Below are positions 1-8,385 of a stretch of DNA of 64,000 nt, in pieces; within the stretch, counting starts at the first letter, position 1; each line of letters starts with the position of its first letter. Below the pieces are notes generated by a model. The model searched no databases and was not told the DNA's origin. It saw only the letters and a list, made by a program, of their open reading frames with translations. The position numbers and the translations under genes were made by a program. Origin of the DNA: Vibrio nigripulchritudo ATCC 27043 (GTDB taxonomy: Bacteria; Pseudomonadota; Gammaproteobacteria; Enterobacterales; Vibrionaceae); contig NZ_AFWJ01000289.1 in NCBI RefSeq assembly GCF_000222685.1, positions 62,001 to 126,000 on the forward strand, in the 5' to 3' direction.

Positions 1-761
1 AACGCATCGGTAATGCCATCCACACCCGCAATAGAGAAGTCTTCAACTTTTAGCCCAGCCGCTTTTATGGCTTCGATTGCGCCCAGAGCCATTTCATCAT
101 TTTGAGCAATGATGCCGTCGATTTTTCCACGATGTGCCGTCAGCCAGTTTTCCATTAGGGAGAGTGCTTCCGCACGAGACCAATTTGCGGTGCGCTTTTC
201 CAATACCTTCACGTTTGGATTTTTATCAAGAACATTTTTGATGCCTTGTGCGCGGTCAATTTGCGCCGACTGACCAATCGGTCCTTCGATCACCACCACA
301 TTGCCCTTAAACCCAATTTTCTCTAATACTGCATTGGCGACCATTTCCCCTGCTTTCACATCATCGGAACCCACAAAGGAAGCGAGCTGATCCGAGTTAC
401 AGCGGGTATTTGATCCCACTACAGGAATGTTGGCGGCAGCCGCCTTAGCCACTGCGCTCGCACATGCGACTGCATCAATAGGAACGAAAACGATGGCATC
501 AAACTGGCGAGTCACCATGGTGTCAAACTGGTTCTCCTGCACTAGCGCGTCGTAACGCCCATCAAAAACCGTGACTTCTGCGTCGCCTGACTTCACAGCA
601 GGATGCTGCTTTGCCGCGTTACTCCAGAGCTGCATAAATTCTGCCTGCAATCCGTAAACAGCAGCACCAATTCGCACTGTTTTTGCAGACACCGTCTGAG
701 CGCCAATAAGGAGAGCAGCTGTTGCCAGCATCAGTGAGGTTTTCCTAAAAGCATGTCTCAT
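1..761 (-). CDS. Periplasmic sugar-binding protein of an ABC importer (3' end beyond window)
   Basis: The reading frame is open from an ATG at 761 to the window edge, about 253 codons, so the C-terminus is missing. It begins with a basic Sec signal peptide (about residues 1-26, ending VSA before KTVRIGAA) and then has the type I periplasmic-binding fold of the ribose/xylitol class: RIGAAVYG strand, a segment with DAIVFVPIDA, the VGSNTRC and FVGSDD loops, and GIIAQNDEMALGAIEA, which is typical of RbsB-like proteins. It would capture a sugar or polyol in the periplasm for an ABC permease that must lie outside the window. It diverges from the isomerase-DhaK-DhaL genes across a 422-base promoter region, which suggests that the same compound is imported and metabolised. 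The ligand cannot be read from the sequence. Confidence 0.85.
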   Translation of the reverse strand, partial: MRHAFRKTSLMLATAALLIGAQTVSAKTVRIGAAVYGLQAEFMQLWSNAAKQHPAVKSGDAEVTVFDGRYDALVQENQFDTMVTRQFDAIVFVPIDAVACASAVAKAAAANIPVVGSNTRCNSDQLASFVGSDDVKAGEMVANAVLEKIGFKGNVVVIEGPIGQSAQIDRAQGIKNVLDKNPNVKVLEKRTANWSRAEALSLMENWLTAHRGKIDGIIAQNDEMALGAIEAIKAAGLKVEDFSIAGVDGITDA

Positions 762-1183
762 AATCATTCCCTTTGTTTACAGCCAAAGTCTTTCCTTCTG
801 AGCGCACAACTCAATTTTTTATGGCTTTGTTTTATAGGATAGACAGAAGCAAGAAGCCTGCATTCCCACTCACTGTGAAAATGAACATCCACACCTCAAT
901 CTGTTCATTTGAATAATATGACCAACATTTGAACAATGCATGTTTGAGATCACATATTTTTAACATGGTTTATCTTACTTATAAGACCAAAAATAAATAA
1001 TGAAAATAAATATCTGTTTTAATTAGATAAATACATTTTAAAAACCATAAGTACTATTGATATTTTTAAAATTACACAATTGACACTTGGTCACTTTTAC
1101 AACAACCTAGTCAACACAAATGAAAATTAACCGTTCATATGTTCAACACAAAAACACATGAGCAAAAAAGGTAAGGAGGCAAG
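762..1183. promoter_or_regulatory. Divergent regulatory region, sugar-binding protein / isomerase operon
   Basis: This is an AT-rich 422-base gap between divergent genes with no supported ORF. The motif TGTTCA recurs: CTGTTCATTTGAA near 901-913 (arms TTCA and TGAA), TTTGAACA read on the other strand near 928-935, and GTTCATATGTTCAAC near 1133-1146. These are candidate operator half-sites for a cluster regulator that is not in the window. A strong ribosome-binding site (TAAGGAGG) lies at 1172-1179 before the isomerase. No convincing CRP site was found. Confidence 0.4.
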
Positions 1184-1648
1184 ATGGACGACTTCTCAAT
1201 CGCCATTGGCAGTGATGATGCAGCAACAGATTTGAAGAATTCCATCATGGCGTTTCTCAAAGAACAGGGGTTTCATGTTGAAGATTTTGGTGATCTTTGT
1301 CTGGATGGTACAAGTTACCCAGACGTAGCCTATGAACTGGCAACATCGATTCGCTCTGGTATACACCAGCGGGGCATTTTGTTTTGTGGGACAGGTATTG
1401 GTATGGCGATCACTGCCAATAAAGTCCCGGGAATAAGAGCGGCGCAGGCTCATGATACGTATTCAGCTCAGCGCGCCAGAAAGAGTAATAATGCCCAAAT
1501 TCTCACTTTAGGTGCGAGAGTGATTGGAACCGAGCTTGCCAAAGAGATTGTAAAGGCGTTTCTGGAGTCGGAATTTGAAGCTGGTCGCTCTGGTCCCAAA
1601 GTTGAGCGAATTCAGTTTTATGAAAATGTCTCGAATAAGAAAGACTAA
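1184..1648 (+). CDS. RpiB/LacAB-family sugar-phosphate isomerase
   Basis: The 154-residue product matches the RpiB/LacA/LacB aldose-ketose isomerase family. It has an N-terminal IAIGSDDAA strand with the phosphate-binding region, the catalytic cysteine in FCGTGIGM (about C68), NKVPGIRAA, and an ARKSNNAQILTLGARVIG segment. Housekeeping RpiB usually has HNDAN where this protein has SNNAQ, which I associate with paralogues acting on other sugar phosphates such as tetrulose phosphates. A TAAGGAGG site 5 bases before the ATG fixes the start. It is the first gene of an operon with dhaK and dhaL. A likely role is isomerising the phosphorylated ketose made by those kinase subunits, for example erythrulose phosphate to erythrose 4-phosphate; ribose 5-phosphate isomerase activity cannot be excluded. 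Confidence 0.85.
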   Translation: MDDFSIAIGSDDAATDLKNSIMAFLKEQGFHVEDFGDLCLDGTSYPDVAYELATSIRSGIHQRGILFCGTGIGMAITANKVPGIRAAQAHDTYSAQRARKSNNAQILTLGARVIGTELAKEIVKAFLESEFEAGRSGPKVERIQFYENVSNKKD

Positions 1649-1715
1649 GATATACATAACCCCTTTGCACTTTCACATTTAGCCAATATTCAAAAATAGA
1701 AGGAAGGAACCTACT

Positions 1716-2717
1716 ATGATGCAAAGAATCATTAATGACCCAGACCAGGTCGTCGAAGACTCTCTCAAGGGTTATTTGTCTGCATACCCTCAGTACATAA
1801 CCGCAACCGACAATCCACGAGTAGTAAAAAACAGCCAGTTAACACCGGGAAAAGTCGGCGTTATCACGGGTGGTGGGTCCGGGCACGAGCCAGCGTTTCT
1901 TGGGTATGTAGGACGTAACCTGCTGGATGCCGTCGCTGTCGGTGAAATTTTCTCTTCTCCCACTGCCATCAGTTTTCTGGATGCCGCCAAAGCCGCCGAT
2001 TCAGGAAAAGGCGTTGCCTGCTTATACGGTAACTACGCGGGCGACAATATGAACGTCAAGATGGCGTGTAAAATGGCAGAAAAACAAGGCATTACTATAA
2101 AAACTGTCATTGCAAATGACGATGTCCCCTCTGCCCCTCCGACTGATTTGGAGAAACGTCGTGGTGTCGCTGGTGAAATCCTGATGTGGAAAGTCGCCGG
2201 AGCGGCGGCTGAAAGAGGCGACGATTTGGACTCGGTCATTGAGCTCGCACAGCACGCCATAGATAGCACGCGCAGTATTGGAATTGGTTTATCTCCCTGC
2301 GTTATCCCTGCGGTTGGCAAGCCAAACTTTCATATAGAACCGGGAAAAATGGAAGTGGGTATCGGGCATCACGGTGAACCGGGAATTGATGTCAGCGATC
2401 TGGTTCCAGCAGCGCAAATGGCAAAAATAATGACGGACGCCGTCGTTAATGATCTTCCTTTCTCATCCGGTGATGATGTTGTGGTGTTGATTTCTGGTTT
2501 AGGTGCAACCCCCAACAACGAACTGCACATTCTTTATTATGAGGTGGCTACGTTACTCGAACAACAGGGCATTCGCATTCACCGACAATACGTGGGTAAC
2601 TATTTCACTTCTCTGGAAATGCATGGCGCAACCCTGACAGTTATGAAAGCGGACGAGCGCCTGAAACCGCTTATCGACGCACCCGCACATTCCATTGGAT
2701 TCCATCAGGAGGGCTGA
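1716..2717 (+). CDS. dhaK: Dihydroxyacetone kinase subunit DhaK-type
   Basis: The 333-residue protein has the DhaK ketose-binding fold. The TGGGSGHEPAFLGYVG loop is at about 51-66 and GIGHHGEPGI contains the histidine (about H219) that in DhaK proteins forms a covalent hemiaminal with the substrate carbonyl. An AGGAAGGA site precedes tandem ATG codons; the first is used here. DhaK binds dihydroxyacetone or a related short ketose and receives phosphate through DhaL. No PTS-type DhaM is encoded nearby, so ATP rather than phosphoenolpyruvate is the likely phosphate donor. Kinases of this family also phosphorylate D- or L-erythrulose in tetritol pathways, and the adjacent isomerase and sugar importer favour such a role here. 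That substrate assignment is inference. Confidence 0.88.
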   Translation: MMQRIINDPDQVVEDSLKGYLSAYPQYITATDNPRVVKNSQLTPGKVGVITGGGSGHEPAFLGYVGRNLLDAVAVGEIFSSPTAISFLDAAKAADSGKGVACLYGNYAGDNMNVKMACKMAEKQGITIKTVIANDDVPSAPPTDLEKRRGVAGEILMWKVAGAAAERGDDLDSVIELAQHAIDSTRSIGIGLSPCVIPAVGKPNFHIEPGKMEVGIGHHGEPGIDVSDLVPAAQMAKIMTDAVVNDLPFSSGDDVVVLISGLGATPNNELHILYYEVATLLEQQGIRIHRQYVGNYFTSLEMHGATLTVMKADERLKPLIDAPAHSIGFHQEG

Positions 2718-2719
2718 TT

Positions 2720-3367
2720 ATGGCGTACCTAAATGCACTCGACGGCAAAGCCATCATGATTGAGATTTGCGATGTAATTGTTGAAAACAAAGCTTACCTT
2801 AGCGAGATTGACGGGCTGATTGGTGATGGAGACCACGGCATCAATATGGCAAAGGGATTTGCATTGTGTAAGTCGGATCTGGAAAAGCTGAACGATGTTA
2901 ATCTGGGTCAGGCTTTTCAGGTATTGGCCAACATTTTAATGGGCTCGATTGGTGGTTCTATGGGTCCGATTTACGGCAGCGTATTTGTCGCAATGGGGCT
3001 TGAAGCCGATGGCAAAGAGCAAATTACTCAACAGGATTTTGCTGAAATTCTTTCTGAAGGGCTAATCGGATTGCAAGACATCAGCGACGCCAAAGTGGGT
3101 GACAAATGCATTATGGACACTCTGGTTCCGGCAGTAGAAGCGATGCAAAAAAGTGTGCGCGAAGAGTTTTCCTTTGAAGGTAGCTTGAGCAATATGGAAG
3201 CGGCAGCAAAAGCGGGGGCGGAATCGACCAAAGACTTGGTGTCCAAAATCGGTCGCTCCAGCCGACTGGGTGAACGCTCTGTGGGCGTGTTGGATGCAGG
3301 TGCGGTGTCGTGTTCACTGATACTCAGTCAGTTAGCGCAGTCGACCATTTCCCGGCTTCAAAGTTAG
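2720..3367 (+). CDS. dhaL: Dihydroxyacetone kinase ATP-binding subunit DhaL-type
   Basis: The 215-residue protein is the nucleotide-binding partner of DhaK. It shows the two-magnesium aspartate cluster IGDGDHGINM (about D31, D36, D38), the GSIGGSMGPIYG nucleotide loop, and the C-terminal GRSSRLGERSVGVLDAGA signature. It starts two bases after the dhaK stop, so the two are almost certainly co-translated. Single-chain ATP-dependent enzymes fuse these two domains; here they are separate polypeptides, as in the PTS-type system, but the phosphocarrier DhaM is absent. The operon ends at a strong hairpin at 3375-3402. Confidence 0.88.
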   Translation: MAYLNALDGKAIMIEICDVIVENKAYLSEIDGLIGDGDHGINMAKGFALCKSDLEKLNDVNLGQAFQVLANILMGSIGGSMGPIYGSVFVAMGLEADGKEQITQQDFAEILSEGLIGLQDISDAKVGDKCIMDTLVPAVEAMQKSVREEFSFEGSLSNMEAAAKAGAESTKDLVSKIGRSSRLGERSVGVLDAGAVSCSLILSQLAQSTISRLQS

Positions 3368-3374
3368 CCCAAAC

Positions 3375-3402
3375 AAAAACGTCGCCCTAAGGCGACGTTT
3401 TT
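3375..3402. terminator. Bidirectional intrinsic terminator (dhaL / prfC)
   Basis: A perfect inverted repeat, AAAAACGTCGCC then CTAA then GGCGACGTTTTT, lies between the convergent dhaL and prfC genes. It has a T-run on either strand, so it can terminate both transcripts. Confidence 0.9.
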
Positions 3403-3422
3403 CGTTGGTCTTTAGAAACCGA

Positions 3423-5012
3423 TTAGTGTTCGCGAGTAGCTCGGAAGTTGATATCCGGGAAACGCTCCTGAGCCAGATTCAGGTTCACCATGGTTGGGGC
3501 GATGTAACTCAGGTTGTCACCGCCATCCAAGGCTAAGTTGGTCTGGTTCTTACGCTGGAACTCATCCAGTTTCTTGTCGTCGTCACATTCTACCCAACGA
3601 GCCGTTGCAACGTTTACGCTCTCGTAAATCGCTTCAACGTTGTACTCAGATTTCAGGCGAGCTACAACCACATCAAACTGAAGCACACCAACCGCACCAA
3701 CGATAAGGTCGTTGTTTTGCAGTGGACGGAACACCTGTACCGCACCTTCTTCAGAGAGCTGAACCAGACCTTTCAGAAGCTGCTTCTGCTTCAATGGATC
3801 TTTAAGGCGAATACGACGGAACAGCTCTGGCGCAAAGTTCGGGATGCCCGAGAACTTCAGCGCTTCACCTTGTGTAAAGGTATCACCAATCTGAATCGTA
3901 CCGTGGTTGTGCAATCCGATGATGTCGCCCGCGTATGCGTTTTCTGCACGAGAACGGTCACCCGCCATAAAGGTCACGGCGTCTGAGATGCTCACTTGCT
4001 TGCCAAGACGAACGTGGTTCATCTTCATGCCTTGCTTGTAAGTCCCCGATACGATTCGCATAAAGGCAATACGGTCACGGTGTTTCGGATCCATGTTTGC
4101 CTGAATCTTAAAGACGAAGCCAGAGAACTTTTCTTCCTGCGCTTCAACTTCACGCTCATTCGCCTGGCGAGGAAGTGGCAGCGGAGCCCACTCGGTCAAG
4201 CCATCCAGCATGTGGTCAACACCAAAGTTACCCAATGCCGTGCCGAAGAACACAGGCGTCAGCTCACCGCTTAAGAACAGTTCGCGATCGAATTCGTGAG
4301 AAGCACCCACGACCAGTTCCAGCTCTTCACGCAGTTGTTCTGCCAGCTCAGAACCGACTGCTTCATCTAGCTCTGCGTTGTCCAGACCTTTGATGATGCG
4401 CTCTTCCTGAATGGTATGACCCTGACCCGTTGAGTACAGAATCGTTTCGTCGCGGTGAATGTGGTAAACGCCTTTGAACTCTTTACCACAACCAATTGGC
4501 CAGGATACAGGAGCACAAGCGATGTTCAGTTCGCTTTCTACTTCATCCAGCAATTCCATTGGATCGCGAATGTCGCGGTCCAGTTTGTTCATGAAAGTGA
4601 CGATTGGCGTATCACGCAGACGAGTAACTTCCATCAGCTTACGAGTACGATCCTCGACACCTTTCGCCGCGTCGATCACCATCAAACAGGAGTCAACGGC
4701 AGTCAGTGTACGGTAGGTATCTTCCGAGAAATCTTCGTGTCCCGGAGTATCGAGCAGGTTAACCAGACATTCATTGTATGGGAACTGCATCACCGACGTG
4801 GTCACCGAGATACCACGTTCTTTTTCCATTTCCATCCAGTCAGATTTAGCGTGCTGGCTAGAGCCACGACCTTTTACTGTACCCGCAGACTGAATCGCGC
4901 GTCCGAACAAAAGAACCTTTTCTGTAATGGTGGTTTTACCCGCATCAGGGTGAGAGATGATGGCGAAGGTTCTGCGCTTCGACACTTCTTGAACAAAAGG
5001 AGAATTAGACAT
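3423..5012 (-). CDS. prfC: Peptide chain release factor 3
   Basis: The 529-residue GTPase is a clear RF3. It has a P-loop SHPDAGKTT (about 20-28), the switch I region with [21 protein letters not shown] (G3) and FMNKLDRD (G4 NKxD), followed by translation-factor beta-barrel and C-terminal domains. RF3 recycles RF1/RF2 from the ribosome after peptide release and acts in post-peptidyl-transfer quality control. Length and start agree with the Escherichia coli protein. In enterobacteria the gene is close to holD-rimI-yjjG. Here it lies on the same strand as holD-rimI but 18 kb away, separated by an accessory block. Confidence 0.97.
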   Translation of the reverse strand: MSNSPFVQEVSKRRTFAIISHPDAGKTTITEKVLLFGRAIQSAGTVKGRGSSQHAKSDWMEMEKERGISVTTSVMQFPYNECLVNLLDTPGHEDFSEDTYRTLTAVDSCLMVIDAAKGVEDRTRKLMEVTRLRDTPIVTFMNKLDRDIRDPMELLDEVESELNIACAPVSWPIGCGKEFKGVYHIHRDETILYSTGQGHTIQEERIIKGLDNAELDEAVGSELAEQLREELELVVGASHEFDRELFLSGELTPVFFGTALGNFGVDHMLDGLTEWAPLPLPRQANEREVEAQEEKFSGFVFKIQANMDPKHRDRIAFMRIVSGTYKQGMKMNHVRLGKQVSISDAVTFMAGDRSRAENAYAGDIIGLHNHGTIQIGDTFTQGEALKFSGIPNFAPELFRRIRLKDPLKQKQLLKGLVQLSEEGAVQVFRPLQNNDLIVGAVGVLQFDVVVARLKSEYNVEAIYESVNVATARWVECDDDKKLDEFQRKNQTNLALDGGDNLSYIAPTMVNLNLAQERFPDINFRATREH

Positions 5013-5167
5013 TTCAATAATCTTCTTACTGGTTTACTGCCCTATGTAGGCAATAACACAAAAAACTGGGTGCACAACACGCCTGATAAGCCACATAAAC
5101 TGGGGCTCGGGCACATATGGCGAGGAATAATCTGTCTTGTAGACGTTCAGGCTATTACATCGGTCTT

Positions 5168-5290
5168 ATGATCAGGCGTGAGGAAATGGCGCAATTGTAT
5201 GAGATCCACGCTCAGCTTTCCAGTTGGTTATCGAAAGAGCAAAAGCAAGGCGAAGAGAACGCTGCCGAAAACACACGTTTCGCATATTAA
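5168..5290 (+). CDS. Possible 40-residue protein of unknown function
   Basis: An ATG at 5168 opens a short frame to TAA at 5288-5290. The product is glutamate- and glutamine-rich and probably helical: it contains EEMAQLYEIHAQLSSWL and ends NTRFAY. The residue choice looks more like a soluble coding sequence than random translation. An in-frame ATG at 5117 would extend it by 17 less convincing residues. No good ribosome-binding site precedes 5168, and I do not recognise a family, so this is a weak call. Confidence 0.25.
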   Translation: MIRREEMAQLYEIHAQLSSWLSKEQKQGEENAAENTRFAY

Positions 5291-5523
5291 TAAGTCATCA
5301 CACCATTTACAAAATGGCTTTTCTGTTTACCCATTTTACTTTATTGCGAGGACCATCAAACTTTACAATAGTGTTACAAACGTCACGAACGTGTCGACAA
5401 AATACCGCATAACACCCTCAAAAACGTCAATTTGACGGTTCCACGTCGCAATTGGATAAAAATGTCTCAAATGAAAGTTCTTGTTACACAAACTGTCGCA
5501 TTCTGAAATCACATCCAAATGTA

Positions 5524-5542
5524 AATGATAGTTATTCCCATT
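5524..5542 (+). promoter_or_regulatory. Candidate Fur box, subtilase-chaperone operon
   Basis: The 19 bases AATGATAGTTATTCCCATT match 14 of the 16 fixed positions of the gammaproteobacterial Fur pattern AATGAnAATnATTnTCATT. It lies 39 bases before the protease start. Two better Fur boxes nearby (11333 and 16449) support the idea of an iron-controlled block. Confidence 0.5.
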
Positions 5543-5581
5543 AACATGTGTCCGATTTATTTGTTGATGTCAGAGGAACCA

Positions 5582-7897
5582 ATGAAAATCGAACACAGGT
5601 ACAGGAAAGCGACGTTAGCGCTAATGATTGCTTCAGCACTTGCTGGCTGTAATGACAGCGATAGCACGTCCAGTACAACAAAGAATACGGCCCCCGTTGC
5701 TGCCGCTAAAAACGCGGAAAAAAATGTGGTAGCACAAGATGTGCAGCACTGGAAAGCACACGGGCTGAACCGTTACTTGTCTGAGAATTTGTCAACTTGG
5801 TCGATCGAGCAAGAAGACAAAGTACTGACAGCAACGGAAGGTGTTATCGAAACTCAGCATGGTCACGTTATCAAACGTGGTGATCAGCTTGTCTATGTAT
5901 CGCAAAGTGCACAGGCAGAAACGTTCACACTGAAGAACGATTCAGGCACTCAAACTGAAACAGTCACCATCAAAATTGACCAGGTATTGGGTGATCCACT
6001 GGCAGATCAACAATGGCATCTGCATAACACGGGTCAGATGGCTTATGCCCAGCCAGAAGGTATCGCTGAGCTTTGGCACGACTACCTGATGAACAGCAAA
6101 CTGCGTTATTCACGTGAACGAGCCGATGAAAAAATCGCAGAGCTACAAGCGCGCCCTGCCAGCGTTGCTGGTGAAGACATGAACGTGCCAGCCGCCTTTG
6201 CTTTGGGCGTAACAGGTAAAGACACCATTGTAGTGGTAGTAGACAGCGGTCTTGAGATAGCCCACGAAGATCTGGTCGACAACGTATTGCCAAACCGTTC
6301 CCTAAACTTCAAGCGTGGGGCACATTCTCCTACAGATCCAACCAACACTGGTATCAATGGCGATCACGGTACATCAGTTGCCGGACTGATTGCAGCTAAG
6401 GGCTGGAACAACCTTGGTGGTCGTGGCGTTGCACCTGACGCCAGTCTGATTGGCATGAACTTCCTAGAGACTCAGTCTGATTCCGACAATATGATCGGTC
6501 ATGGCATGACGGGAAGTGGTATTTCCGTGAAAGAACCCGTTGTGGCGTTCAACCGAAGCTATGGACGCGATTTGGTCTCTTTCCAAAGCTACGACGAAAT
6601 TGATGCTGAAATGACCGCTCACACGGTTAACAACCTTCGCGATGGTAAAGGTGCGCTTAACGTTAAGTCTTCGGGGAACAGTTTTGTTTCATCTGGTTCT
6701 ACTGGAGACTTCTGTCAACACACTGGCGCGATTGAGTACGGTCTGACCTGTACTAACTCTGCATTAGAATCCAACCTTTCTTTTGAGCATTACATTGCTA
6801 TCGGTGCGGTAAATGCGGACGGTACTAAGTCGAGTTACTCCACAGCGGGCGCGAACATCTTTGTATCGGCTCCAGCTGGCGAAAACGGCGACTGGGAACC
6901 GGCGATGATCACTCCGGACCAGAGTACCTGTCTTCGTGGCTATGCAGGTAGAAACCGACTCGATGTTCTGGATAACTACGTATTTGAATACGCAATTGCA
7001 CATGACCTTTACCCATTCAATGCAGGAAAGGAAGAAGACAACCTAACGTGCCACTACACCAACACGTTCAATGGTACGTCTTCCGCAGCACCAAACACAT
7101 CTGGTGTAGTTGCACTGATTGCCTCTGCAAACCCGTCACTAAGCTGGCGTGATATTAAGCACGTTCTAGCCAGCACATCAGACAAAAACAACCCAGAAGA
7201 TCCAACAGTTTCTATCCCAGCTGGTAACGGAAACTTCGTGGCTCACCTGGGCTGGATTGAGAATGGTGCGGGCTACCACTTCAACAACCATTACGGTTTC
7301 GGTCGTGTTAACGCGGGTGAAGCGGTGAAACTGGCTCTGGATTACAAGCAGCCGCTACCAGCGCAGATCAAAACAGACTGGTCTGTAGGTATTGCTCAAA
7401 ATGCTGACGGTCAACCTGTCAATCCGATCACCATCCCTGATAACAACGCCAGCGGTGCTGAACTCATTGTCGAAGTCGCGGACAACGTCACCATCGAAAG
7501 CATGCAGTTTATGCTGGATATCTACAACGAGGAATTCATTAAAGACACCTACATCAACGGTAGACGCCAGTCTACAGCAGGTATTGACTTAGCCATTGAA
7601 GTTACCTCACCAGCCGGTACTAAGAGCATTCTTCTTGGTTCTCGTCAGGCCATTCTGGAACCTGTTCAGACGGCACATAGCCCATTCCCTCTGTATGCAG
7701 ACGGTTACATCCTGAAAGATTCTCTGATTGCGGCAAACGCCTTCTACGGAGAAAACGCAAAAGGTAAGTGGAAACTTCGCTTCTTGGACACGTCGGGTAG
7801 CGGCATCAATGAAGCAAGTAACTTCCACTCTTCTTACTTCAACAACACGGTTAATTCGCTGGTCAAGAAGGCGAACCTAAGAGTCGTAGGTCACTAA
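5582..7897 (+). CDS. Secreted subtilisin/kexin-like serine protease with P domain (lipoprotein signal)
   Basis: Translated from ATG 5582 (AGAGGAAC 5 bases upstream), the protein has 771 residues; a longer frame from 5525 would spoil the signal peptide. A lipobox ALAGC places the acylated cysteine at C23. The S8 catalytic triad is complete: Asp221 in VVVVDSGLE, His262 in GDHGTSVAG and Ser500 in FNGTSSAAP, with oxyanion Asn366 in SSGN. Residues from about 625 to the end, including LAIEVTSPAGTKSILL and KWKLRFLDTSGSG, form a proprotein-convertase P domain. The architecture and the downstream partner resemble the Aeromonas sobria serine protease ASP with its ORF2 chaperone and kexin-like Vibrio proteases. 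It probably digests host or environmental proteins at the cell surface or outside. Confidence 0.9.
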   Translation: MKIEHRYRKATLALMIASALAGCNDSDSTSSTTKNTAPVAAAKNAEKNVVAQDVQHWKAHGLNRYLSENLSTWSIEQEDKVLTATEGVIETQHGHVIKRGDQLVYVSQSAQAETFTLKNDSGTQTETVTIKIDQVLGDPLADQQWHLHNTGQMAYAQPEGIAELWHDYLMNSKLRYSRERADEKIAELQARPASVAGEDMNVPAAFALGVTGKDTIVVVVDSGLEIAHEDLVDNVLPNRSLNFKRGAHSPTDPTNTGINGDHGTSVAGLIAAKGWNNLGGRGVAPDASLIGMNFLETQSDSDNMIGHGMTGSGISVKEPVVAFNRSYGRDLVSFQSYDEIDAEMTAHTVNNLRDGKGALNVKSSGNSFVSSGSTGDFCQHTGAIEYGLTCTNSALESNLSFEHYIAIGAVNADGTKSSYSTAGANIFVSAPAGENGDWEPAMITPDQSTCLRGYAGRNRLDVLDNYVFEYAIAHDLYPFNAGKEEDNLTCHYTNTFNGTSSAAPNTSGVVALIASANPSLSWRDIKHVLASTSDKNNPEDPTVSIPAGNGNFVAHLGWIENGAGYHFNNHYGFGRVNAGEAVKLALDYKQPLPAQIKTDWSVGIAQNADGQPVNPITIPDNNASGAELIVEVADNVTIESMQFMLDIYNEEFIKDTYINGRRQSTAGIDLAIEVTSPAGTKSILLGSRQAILEPVQTAHSPFPLYADGYILKDSLIAANAFYGENAKGKWKLRFLDTSGSGINEASNFHSSYFNNTVNSLVKKANLRVVGH

Positions 7898-7898
7898 T

Positions 7899-8306
7899 AT
7901 GAAAAATCTATTATTGCTTTCCGCTGTATTGGGTAGCTGGGGTGCATTTGCCCAAAACCCGGTTTACCAACTGCACCCGGATTCTGTACCAGCAGGGCAA
8001 ACGGAAACTGCTATCAACGATAAAACTAGACTGGTTGAAGGCACCCGTATTCTGAACACCCAGACTCAGGAAACCATTACGGTTACCGGAAAACTGTTGA
8101 TTCTGGTGAAGGATGAATCCGAACTTCGCCAGATCGCTCATGACTTCGGGTTGCTGCTTTCAAGCTATACCCCCGGCTCTAAGCTAGGAGTATTCACCGC
8201 TTCCAAACAAGTGGATCTCAATGAGCTACAGGCTCGTCTCACCCGAGACGGACGAGTCCGAAAGGTTCGAATAGAAACCGATGAAAAGCGCTTTATCGCG
8301 CACTAA
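7899..8306 (+). CDS. Probable external chaperone of the upstream subtilase
   Basis: This 135-residue protein has a Sec signal peptide (residues 1-18, cleavage after GAFA) and starts one base after the protease stop, so it is translationally linked. The mature part contains a compact alpha-beta segment, LLILVKDESELRQIAHDFGL to RKVRIETDEKR, similar in pattern to subtilisin propeptides. Size and position match ORF2 of Aeromonas sobria, a separately encoded chaperone that folds the adjacent subtilase and stays bound as an inhibitor. The upstream protease has an N-terminal region but no obvious I9 propeptide, which supports a chaperone in trans. Homology was judged by eye and context, so the function is inferred. 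Confidence 0.65.
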   Translation: MKNLLLLSAVLGSWGAFAQNPVYQLHPDSVPAGQTETAINDKTRLVEGTRILNTQTQETITVTGKLLILVKDESELRQIAHDFGLLLSSYTPGSKLGVFTASKQVDLNELQARLTRDGRVRKVRIETDEKRFIAH

Positions 8307-8321
8307 TTGAAACATCTAAAG

Positions 8322-8348
8322 TGGCAAGTCCTAGCGGGCTTGCCCTTT
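8322..8348 (+). terminator. Intrinsic terminator after the protease-chaperone operon
   Basis: GGCAAGTCC, loop TAGC, then GGGCTTGCC followed by CTTTT. This is a 9-base-pair stem with one wobble, directly after the chaperone gene. Confidence 0.75.
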
Positions 8349-8385
8349 TGCATAAACGTATAACAATAAAAATTGGAGTACCGAC

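Larger units (their letters stand above)
5013..5581. other. Intergenic region upstream of subtilase
   Basis: A 569-base region between the start of prfC and the start of the secreted protease. The first half may hold a 40-codon ORF (5168-5290). The second half is AT-rich, carries a Fur-box match at 5524-5542 and ends with the AGAGGAAC ribosome-binding site of the protease. Nothing else was recognised. Confidence 0.5.

Noticed and set aside
940-955. Possible CRP site around TTTGAGATCACA upstream of the isomerase
   Set aside because: Only one half-site fits (TCACA); the partner half CATGT does not resemble TGTGA at the required spacing.
4455-5171. 238-codon open frame on the plus strand over the start of prfC
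   Set aside because: It is antisense to a clearly conserved GTPase domain and shows no family pattern; it is a shadow of prfC codon bias.
5525-5581. Longer start of the subtilase at 5525
   Set aside because: It adds 19 residues before a proper lipoprotein signal peptide and overlaps the putative Fur box; ATG 5582 has a good ribosome-binding site.
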